A stretch of DNA of 64,000 nucleotides from Aspidiotus rigidus (Eukaryota; Arthropoda; Insecta; Hemiptera; Diaspididae). Every line of letters starts with the position of its first letter. Position 1 is the stretch's first letter. The translations under genes and the position numbers were made by a program. Positions 56,241 through 64,000 of this stretch are shown here, one piece after another. A model generated the notes under the pieces. The model was not told the origin of the DNA and did not search any database. It was given only the letters and a program-made list of their open reading frames with translations. The stretch covers positions 2,046,001 through 2,110,000 of the forward strand of contig JAVHKY010000010.1 of NCBI GenBank assembly GCA_035079385.1. Reading direction: 5' to 3'.

Positions 56241-58055
56241 ATGAAAAATGGCGTATTTTTTCTCGCATGTGATAGAAATGCAAACTGTTTCCGTTTCTTT
56301 ACCGGAAAAGAAGATTTTCTTGGATCTGACAGCACAATATCTAAACTTGTAAATACATATCTAAGTAAGAAACTTCACATTCTGATTCAAGGGAATAGAA
56401 TTCAAAATTTTAATTAATCCAAAAATCGTACCTCTATACAAGTTTTTCTCACAAGAATATCACACGCGATACAGTTCACTCAAAGAATAACCAATCTTTT
56501 GGTCGCAATATGCATTAGCTTCTTAATATTGTTATTATTTATTGACTGCGAAGTGGAATAAAAAAGTCATATTCAGGGTTCACAGACGCTATGTCAGCGT
56601 CATCGTAGTAAAAGGAACTTTTCTATTAACAGTGAACTTTATACGTCTTGACCTTCGTGATTAGAAAATACAGACAGTAGGGTACTGAGAAGTAAATCAG
56701 TAAGATATAGGTTCAAGCGGGTCATTAGTGAAGTATACGATCTTTATTATTTATTCTGCAGCTTTATTGGCATGGGAAGAAAAATTCAATTTTTATCGCG
56801 TAAGGATCGAGCTAGAAATTCAGCGACAGAACCGTACACTAATGTTGGTATGTACGAATACAAATATACAATCTCCTGCCATTGAATAATACTAACAAGG
56901 CTAAAAGTGAGGAGAATAATTTAAACGCGCCACAATCAAATTATAATTCAAACCTATGATATATATGAAAAATGAGGAAGATTCCTGCGAGATTGAAAGA
57001 GAATAATGTTATTTAACTCACGGACGTCGGAGGAAACGGAATCGAAATATATTGATTTCTTTAGAATGAGCATCAGTAAACAGGAAGAGCCTGCAGCATT
57101 TCCGTCCAGTGAATACAAAAATAAGCCTGAAGAGTTTGTTGGGAGTCGAGGTCAAAAAAACGAGACTACAAATGCTTTCGGTTGCGAAAACAGTATAGAA
57201 TACGTTTTCGATTAAATCATCGATAGTTGTTATTGATGCGATAAAATTGGATATAATTTTTGCCCTTTAAGGGACAGTCCTTTCTTCAAAAATCATTCAG
57301 ACATATTTATAAATTTCTTACGATACAAGATAATGGAAGACTTCGTGCCTCGGCTGTATCGAATTTTTCAAGAAATCTTGATTGTGTAAGCGTTTTCTCA
57401 AAGCGTCTACGTAATGTATTTTGTACACATATTTTTGATCTTAAATATCTTGAGGATCAGAAATGAGTGATTTCGCCTACTAAATGAACGACGGTTGTCT
57501 GCACCATTCTTCTCGAATCATAGATATTGCAGTGTGAAATAGTGAGTCAATACAATTCTCCCACAAATATTGAATGCGATCACAGTTTAGAATCCACTAA
57601 AATTAACCATTCTTGTCCAGACGTTCAATACTGACACTTAGTTCGCTACACGCTGAATGTTAACGAGTTGAATATTCCTCTTATGGTTACAACGACGAAG
57701 ACGATTCTCATGAAGTCTTAAAAAAGTCTTTCCTGAATAATACGAGCATAAGTTATCTGCGTTTTCTCGTTATGAACATATTCTTAAAATGTTCTATAAA
57801 TTTTCAGTATCATACTCTCGAATGAAATTTACAATCATAATCAGCGCAAGTATTATTACTCTATTAATTTCAGAGAGTTGATCATATTTTCTTCGAAAAA
57901 TGATAAAGAAAGATAACAACAGAAACACATTCTCTGAAACCAGGAGTTCATTGTGTGCTTTTTTCACGAGTGTATACAGACGACCTGTTCAACATGAAAT
58001 TTCTCCTTTGTTCGACGCAATATTATTTAGTCAACTGAAAGGCTCTAGCCGGGTA
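56241..58055. other. Mostly non-coding
   Basis: AT-rich, apparently single-copy. The best frame is at 57006-57215 (see entry). Frames at 57260-57466 and 57900-58121 lack motifs. Confidence 0.25.
57006..57215 (+). CDS. Candidate small ORF (unrecognised)
   Basis: 69 codons, polar and protein-like: SRTSEETESKYIDFF, KQEEPAAFPSSEYKNKPEEF, GCENSIEYVFD and a stop. No motif, signal or splice context. Confidence 0.2.
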   Translation: MLFNSRTSEETESKYIDFFRMSISKQEEPAAFPSSEYKNKPEEFVGSRGQKNETTNAFGCENSIEYVFD

Positions 58056-58059
58056 AGGG

Positions 58060-58415
58060 GGGGGGGAATGGCCTTGTTCGAAAAATGTTTCAAATGTCTG
58101 TTAAAATGTTGTCCCCAATGAGAAAACTCGAAACACAAAAAATTGGACCTATCCGCTCACCCACATGGGCTGCAGAGTCATTTTTAGGCCTAAAATCTAA
58201 ATGGCTATATCTTAGGCAACAATGATCGCACAGTAATGTAACTTGGGGACATTTTAGTATATCTGAACGTTCAACCATGGTATTTTTTTCAAAAAAAAAT
58301 CATATTTTCCCTATTTTCTAGCAATAACAAAACTTCAAACTCGAATATTTAAAAAAATCGGCAGGGGGAGGCACCTGGGGAAAATCATTCATTTGAAGCG
58401 CCATTCCCTCTACTA
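58060..58415. mobile_element. Probable MITE, about 350 bp
   Basis: ggggaatggccttgttcg at the left and cgccattccctc at the right share the inverted word gggaatggc. A further weaker inverted match is tttcaaatg / catttgaa. The left end sits on a G run. Confidence 0.4.
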
Positions 58416-58619
58416 CAACATACATTAGTATCATAGTCCTCGGTCAGGTGGAACACTCCCCAATATTAAATAGATTTCTGTGATTTTTCCATTAATAGCG
58501 GGGTGAACTACGACTGTTACCGCAATAGACCACGTGAAATCGATAGTCAATGTTCGAGCTGAAAAATACGCACTCCTCCGTGGGATGAAATGGGAATGTA
58601 GATAGACCAAAAATATATT
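58416..58619. other. No gene seen
   Basis: Spacer before the satellite. Confidence 0.25.
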
Positions 58620-59345
58620 TTCAGCATTTCGTTTATCGATTTGGTCAATTCTTATGTAAACACATCCACGGATTAGGTTGAGTGCGTTAGATTGAGAAAA
58701 ATAGTTGAAAAATTCTCCAGTCGCTGGAACAGTCTGAAAACAGTAGAGGAGTGAGAGAATCCACTTTTACAACCTGGAGGACAGTGAGTTTTGGTATTTC
58801 ATCCATCTATTAGGTCGCTTATAATGTAAACACGTCCACCGAGTTCGAAAAAAATAGTCAAAAAATTCTCCAGTCGCTAGAATGGTCAGGAAAAGATAAA
58901 AAATCGAGAAAATCCAATTTTTTAACGTAGAAATCCGTGAGTTTTGGTATTTCGTTCATCAATTAGGTCAATTCTTAAGAAAACATGTTCGTCGAGTTTG
59001 AAAAAAAAAGGTCAAAACATTCTCCAGCCACTGAACGTGCTGGAAATGACAAATAATCGAGAAACTCAACTTTTTCATTCAGGAGGACCGTGAGTTTTGG
59101 TATTTCGTTCATCAATTAGATTAATTATAATGAAAATATACCCGTCGAGTTTGAAAAAAATGGTCAAAAAATTCTCCCTGGAACAGTCTGGAAATGGCAG
59201 AAAATCGAGAAAGTCCACTTCTTCAATATGGAGAGCTGTGATTTTTGGTATTTTGTTTATTAATTTCGTCAAATCTTATGTAAATACATCCGCCGAGCTG
59301 GAAGAAAATAATCAAAAATTTTCTGGCATAGCCAAATAAATGAAG
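58620..59345 (+). repeat. Family C satellite, about 153-bp units
   Basis: The word attctccag/attctccctgg starts at 58712, 58865, 59019 and 59171 (spacing 153, 154, 152). A fifth, truncated unit begins near 59318. Each unit continues through a gagaaatccacttttt-like block, a 'ggaggaccgtgagttttgg' block, tatttcgttcatcaattagg and gtaaacacgtccaccgag. Units differ by small changes. No coding potential. Confidence 0.7.
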
Positions 59346-59377
59346 ATCATGTTTCAGGTCTCTTATATTTTATCAGC

Positions 59378-59512
59378 GCACGCGGGGTGCACTCGCAAAT
59401 TTCTGACTTACCCACGGGGTAGAGATGTGCACGCGCACGCGTGGATGCGAGGGTGAAGGGGGGAGGCCACTCGCAAAATTTCAAATTGGGGTCAGGACAG
59501 AGAAAAGACATG
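59378..59512 (+). repeat. 135-bp direct repeat, partner at 60.27 kb
   Basis: acgcggggtgcactcgcaaa, cccacggggtagagatgt and gagagaaaagacatg-type words in the same order as 60266-60390. The middle holds a gcacgcgcacgcgtggatg stretch. Confidence 0.6.
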
Positions 59513-59514
59513 TC

Positions 59515-59705
59515 AAAAATTCTCCAGTTTCTGGGATGGATTTCCTTGATTTTCTACTATTTCCAGACTATTCCAGGCACTGGAGAATTTGTTGAATATT
59601 TTTTTCAAACTTGGCAAAGGTATTTACATAAGATTTGACCTAATTGATAAATAAAATACCAAAAATCACGGCTCTCCATGTTGAAAAAGTGGATTTTCTG
59701 GATTT
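59515..59705 (-). repeat. Family C unit, opposite orientation
   Basis: aaaattctccagtttctgg, ttgataaataaaatacc and aaaatcacggctctccatg are the reverse complement of the unit at 58.7-59.3 kb. Confidence 0.6.
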
Positions 59706-60265
59706 GGTACTACAATGAAACCTGTCTACAGAAGTGGACTTGTGTATAGTGGAAAACCTGTCACTGTGGAAGGAAACAGCTTGGCCCTTGGGAAAAAAAT
59801 TGGAAATCATTTGTCGAGGGTATCAACAAACCCGTTTCGAGTGCCTCTATGTGGAGAGACATTAAGAAATTTTCTGGCATAGCCAAATAAATGAAAATCA
59901 TGTTCCATGTCTTTTATATTTTATGAGTCATCTTGAAATATTTCAGTCTAGGCTTCTACTAGGTCAAGTGTTCGTGAGATATTATTCGTTTACCCCTTTA
60001 CCTATCTTGGCGTCGTATAAGTCTTGTATGAGAAATATTTTGAGGTAATTGTGGGTGTTCTATATTTTGAAGTATCAACTTTCGTGGGGCGAACGTGCGA
60101 TCTCGCTGTTGTATTGGAATGGTATGAGACAATTCAAGTCTAGGGGACTTGGAAAAATTTCGACTATCCAGCCATATATGATAGGAAGAGGGACATAGAA
60201 AATTTTCTAATTATTAATTATATTAATTATTTAATTATTTATTTATTTAATTATTTATTATTATT
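59706..60265. repeat. Mixed repeats; short family A trace
   Basis: The phrase gtggaaaacctgtcactgtg (59751) recurs at 60847 and, changed, at 60421. A single family A unit lies at 60146-60200 (ggggacttggaaaaatttcg, actatccagccatatatg). A ttatttaattatt run lies at 60210-60260. Confidence 0.4.
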
Positions 60266-60390
60266 ACGCGGGGTGTACTCGCGAATTTCTGAATCACCCA
60301 CGGGGTAGAGATTTCTCTTGACGGAGGGGGGGAGGGGGGGGTGTACTCGCGAGTTTCAAAATCGGGGTCCGGCGAGAGAAAAGACATGGA
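60266..60390 (+). repeat. 135-bp direct repeat, second copy
   Basis: acgcggggtgtactcgcgaa, cccacggggtagagattt, then a G-rich run and ggcgagagaaaagacatgg. Confidence 0.6.
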
Positions 60391-60904
60391 ACATGTCAAC
60401 TGTCTATTTCAATGTATAATCTGGAAAACCTGTCTGACGTGGAAGTGGAACACAGAGTTTCACAAAAATTTGTCTATAGTGGAATTTTTCCGAGGTAATA
60501 CATTGTGTGCACATGTATGGTTGTATGGTTCTTATCTGTATTCTTCACTTCAAATACATCTTCATTCATGTTCTTCACTGATACAATTCACATTTCCTTC
60601 AGTCTACTATGTCTTGTCCTGACTTACAATGATGCAGTGCCGCCAACTTTTTGAAAGAGAAGTTCTTAAACATGAATCTACACATACAACTCAAAGTACT
60701 TTGGATAAATTTTTCACTCGTTAAACCACAATTGTTGACTTTTTTATTTAAAAAATGTACTGAAGTACAGTATAACTGTATGAACGTACATATAAATACA
60801 TACAATAGACATTATCTAATTTTTTTTTTTTTCTGCTCTTGTCTAATGTGGAAAACCTGTCACTGTGGAAATTTTTCAGGTGGCCGCTCAGATTCCACTT
60901 TACA
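60391..60904. other. No gene seen
   Basis: AT-rich with the aaaacctgtc phrases noted above; no motif. Confidence 0.25.
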
Positions 60905-61150
60905 CAGGTTTCACTGTATTTCTAGACCGTTCCAGCGACTGGAAAATTCATTGACTATTTTTTTCCAACTTGGCGGATGTATCTACATAAGATTTGAACT
61001 AATTGATAAATAAAATAGCAAAAATCACGGTCCTCTAGGTTGAAAAACTGGGCTTTCTCGATTATTTGTCACTTCCAGAACGTTCCAGCAACTGAAGAAT
61101 TTTTTGACTATTTTTTTCAAACTCGCTGGACGTGTTTACATTATGATCGA
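60905..61150 (-). repeat. Family C units, opposite orientation
   Basis: Two units: gttccagcgactggaaaatt at 60928 and gttccagcaactgaagaatt at 61082 (spacing 154), each followed by gactatttttttc and a tggcggatgtatctaca-type block. The second unit stops abruptly at about 61142, where the R1-like fragment begins. Confidence 0.6.
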
Positions 61151-61735
61151 CCTATTCTTTCCATTTTACAAGCAAGGAGCGCCTGGCTTAGAACCTCTTG
61201 GTTGGTTCTCGTCCTCTTCGATGCTTTGAACACCACCGATCTCTCCTCAGCAAGGAGCTCAATTGGTGGTGAACGTGCCAATACACAAAGAGCCTCCGTC
61301 GAGACAGTGCGGTAGGCACTACAACACACCTCAGCGCAGCTCTTCGTTGGATCTTTTCCACCTCTGTCCTCCTGTGTGGTATCACCATGGAGTCGGCCCA
61401 TATTGCGGTACCATATAGGAGGATCAACAAGGCGGTAGTCATCATGATCCTTCTTCTTGCTTCTCTCGGTTTTCCTAGATTCCTCTTCAGGCGGCTTAGG
61501 TATCCAACTACCCTGCCCGCCTTTTCGGCTGCCATCAGGAAACAGTGCCTGAAGCTCAGCGTTGAGTCAAACCAGATGGTTGTTATTTCCACACCTTGCC
61601 AGCTGACTCGACTCAACGCATCACTACTTCTAGAGCTTGGTTTACCCTGCTCTCCACCCCTACAGTGGTTTCGGCAGTGCATACTATCAGGGTTTCATCC
61701 GCATAGCAGATAAACTCAACCCCTGGTCTTAAATA
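61151..61735 (-). pseudogene. R1-like retrotransposon, RT end to thumb fragment
   Basis: Minus strand. EFICYADETLIVCTAETT at about 61700 is the RT active site with E for the usual D after YAD-D (YADE), then VNQALEVVM. TIWFDSTLSFRHCFLMAAEK, LLILLYGTAIWADSM and VEKIQRRAALRCVVVPTALS follow, and after a frameshift TEALCVLARSPPIELLAEER. The last block is nearly the same as in the 34-36 kb copy (TEALCILARSPPIELLAEER), so both belong to one family. Ends at 61151 inside the coding region, joined to family C satellite. Confidence 0.65.
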
Positions 61736-61929
61736 TCCCGTTAAATGCAACGCACTGGCCTTCGGAGTAGGTATGTATCACTGAATACTCAATGCATTTT
61801 GACATGAAGGATGGTGTCTTCTAATTCACGCAAAAACTAAGAATCTTCACGTCAGGTATCTTCTTCGTGGTGTCATGCACTGCCGTGCGTAAACTATTTT
61901 CCCGTGATCTCTGGAAGATTTCGCCTGCA

Positions 61930-62905
61930 TCCGTCACACCGCTCCTCTGACGTATGTTCCGCAGCCAAGCGGTCTCTTCCCATTGATCCTTCCGCACAGC
62001 CGCAGTCTCAGAATCTCGTAGTTTTCACCCCGGAGGAAGTGTCCCAGATATCCAGTCTTTCTCCGCTTTACGTTTCTGAGCAATTCACGATCAGTCTCCG
62101 CTCGTTCCAAGACCTCAGCGTTTGAGATTCGGTAGGTCCACAAGATTCTGAGCATTTTTCTCAGCGTCCATATTTCGAATGCCTGGCCTTCAGCGACCAT
62201 GTTCCCGCTCTGTAGAGCAGAACAAATCAGATACAACACTTGACCACCCGCAATCTTATGTGAAGGGGGAAGCTGCGGTGTAACAGTGCTTTCTCCATTT
62301 TCCTAAACGTTGTCTGCGCGATGCCACATCTTATTTCGTGTTGATGGTTGAACCCAGGTACTTGAAACAAGTTACTCTTTTTTTCTACTGTTCCCTGGTT
62401 GATACCAAATTATCGTTTAATGTTGTCTGTCTTCTTCCGACGGCCTTTAGTTTTGTTTTTCTTACATTTATTCTTACACCGTATTTTTGACCCGTATTCT
62501 ATTCGTTGCATGTCTGCCATGTTTTTATGATAAACGAGTTGCCTGCCCGCTTACCATTTACCGGGACTCGACCATTTCTTCTCCCTCCATTACTATGCTC
62601 AAGACTTTCTCCAGGTACATATTAAATAGCAATGTCGAGAGTACGCATCCCTGCCTGACCAGGACTCTGTCTTCTGTTCTCCTCCAATTCTCACATTCGC
62701 TTGCTGATGGTGCCAGTACAAATTCTGCATACCTTTATCATCCAGGCCTATCTGTCTTAATATCAGCATCCGTGGTTCGTGCTTCCTAGTCCAGGAAGCA
62801 AATGAGTATATTTCCCGTTGGTGATCATAAAACTGCTGCATAAGGATTTTCATCGCAAATAGCGCCTCTCTCGTACCGAGCCCTCGCCGGAATCCAAATT
62901 GCATT
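61930..62905 (-). pseudogene. Non-LTR endonuclease-reverse transcriptase fragment
   Basis: Minus strand from 62904. MQFGFRRGLGTREALFAMK and DHQREIYSF form an RT block that normally leads to an FxDYEKAFD catalytic site, but the site is damaged here. IGLDDKGMQNLYW follows; the YADD region is deleted. In other frames then come VRINVRKTKLKAVG, CFKYLGSTIN, AFEIWTLRKMLRILWTYRIS, TDRELLRNVKRRKTGYLGHF and ILRLRLCGRINGKRPLG. This order is that of the abundant 'endonuclease-reverse transcriptase' elements of insects; the clade cannot be fixed without a tree. Several frameshifts and internal deletions. The scrap at 44.16 kb carries the next block of the same chain. Confidence 0.65.
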
Positions 62906-64000
62906 AGGTATAGGTTTGGAAATTATTTCAACTGAACTTACCTTTATTTCGTTTAAATATTGTGATAGGTTGTTGGTAGATCTTCTAAATTAAGTTGGCA
63001 TTTGATGATAAAAATTGACTCGTTGACTTCGCAGAAGACAGGATGTTATAGCTGTATGATTTCATCGCAACTCATGCGTTGTTAATTAATGTCTTAAAGT
63101 ACTAATTATAGCGAAAACACCGTGGGGGGTGTTATCCACTTACGCCCGACGTTAGGCGAAAGTGATATCAGAAAATGACTACTCAAGTTACTGGTGAAAA
63201 TCTGTTGAATATAGTGTTATTTACTGATATAGACTCGACGAACATATTTTAAATGTCGTTAGTCGCGTCATCGTCTTAAATTACTTAGTTCGAGAAATTC
63301 CTCGAGGGCTACCTTGACACGATCATTTTTCGTGTTCTGGGCGTAAAAATTATTGAGAAAGGTTATTTAGTACCTAGTTAATTAAGGCTACAGTATAATC
63401 TAGTCACCTGCGCAGCTGTTTCGCTCGGGTGCAAAAGAGCTACATCCCTTCTTGTATTTAATTTTTCACCGCGTAAGTACTTTCCAATTCCAAAACCGTC
63501 TCCATGAATCTATAGGGGTGAAATTACTCGAGATGGAATATTGAACAGACGAAGTAGTTAACTGCTAATGCAAGCTACCATATTTAGTAGGTCAAGACAC
63601 TGACATTGGTACTACATTCAATACCTACCGACAGTCTCGTATTACTACTCACTCGAGATACTACGTGCAAAATTATCGTATGGTTCAGAACCAGTTTTCA
63701 GTTCTTTAATAAATCGTTGCTGAACGTGTGTATAGGCATCGCTGATACATGCACTCACAACTGATTATGTAATTGATAATAATGCACGTCTTCATCGCGA
63801 ATAAAGAGCAATGACTCCTAACGTAGAATGCAACTCCGTTACCATGTGCTATTCGTTCATTTATGCTAAAGAGAGGAGAATATTTCGGAATTAATTATGA
63901 GCAATCGGATCCCGTGGGCCACCGTAACTCAATAATGAAACAAATTGAGAATTTTATTGAAATCCTAAATTTGAAGAAGAGAAAAGGAAATATCCATCGT
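62906..64000. other. No gene seen
   Basis: AT-rich right edge of the window; no repeat partner or motif recognised. Confidence 0.3.

Larger units (their letters stand above)
59323..59935 (+). repeat. Direct repeat: tctggcatagcc block
   Basis: tctggcatagccaaataaat then catgtttcaggtctcttata occurs at 59323-59375 and again, slightly changed, at 59872-59930. A third relative lies at 24493. Confidence 0.55.

Overview
This is a eukaryotic nuclear genome window, most likely arthropod and probably insect (a hemipteran is plausible; the species cannot be told from the sequence). The reasons are spliced exons with short introns (75-88 bp) and canonical GT/AG signals, AT-rich intergenic DNA, and a mix of old transposable elements: R1-like and I/Jockey-like non-LTR retrotransposons, a Penelope-like fragment, a FLYWCH-type MULE and many small foldback elements. 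There are no bacterial operons, CRISPR arrays or rRNA genes.

Genes are sparse. At the left edge (1-597, minus) are three exons of an unrecognised proline-rich protein that runs off the window. At 6282-6453 (plus) is what looks like the first coding exon of an ABC transporter of the G subfamily. No later ABCG exon was found, so the rest of the window would be intron or beyond it. A few other short open segments (27.8, 53.8, 54.2 and 57.0 kb) are weak exon candidates.

The rest is repeat. (1) 0.93-3.36 kb: an internally deleted MULE with 29-bp perfect terminal repeats and 12-bp flanking direct repeats, next to two inverted blocks rich in GGATC/GATCC-type words, then a terminator-like hairpin. 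(2) 3.55-4.46 kb: a three-copy degenerate tandem repeat. (3) 4.9-8.2 kb: four foldback or hairpin elements around the ABCG exon. (4) 20.69-23.43 kb: a 2.7-kb element with inverted repeats of about 0.7 kb, themselves built of sub-repeats, enclosing a damaged gene for a cysteine-rich protein with an acidic tail. (5) 14.4 kb: a Penelope-like RT fragment. (6) 17.9-18.8, 34.0-37.3, 41.6-43.4, 44.2, 47.9-48.4, 49.7 and 61.1-62.9 kb: non-LTR retrotransposon remnants.

Three unnamed repeat families dominate. Family A has terminal repeats ending in a CAGGGAACCTGTTTTATG word and holds a 45-bp tandem repeat; it is best preserved at 45.79-46.42 kb and has about ten degenerate relatives. Family B is an unusual repeat saturated with GTCGAC/TCGATT words (40.2-41.1, 48.6-48.9, 51.5-51.6 and 54.6-55.6 kb). 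Family C is a satellite of about 153 bp at 58.6-59.3 kb, with copies in the opposite orientation at 59.5-59.7 and 60.9-61.15 kb. Very AT-rich blocks lie at 45.3-45.6 and 48.9-49.65 kb.

The window shows no gene cluster working together. Its interest lies in the transposons, above all the 20.69-23.43 kb element, and in the nesting and decay of the repeat families.
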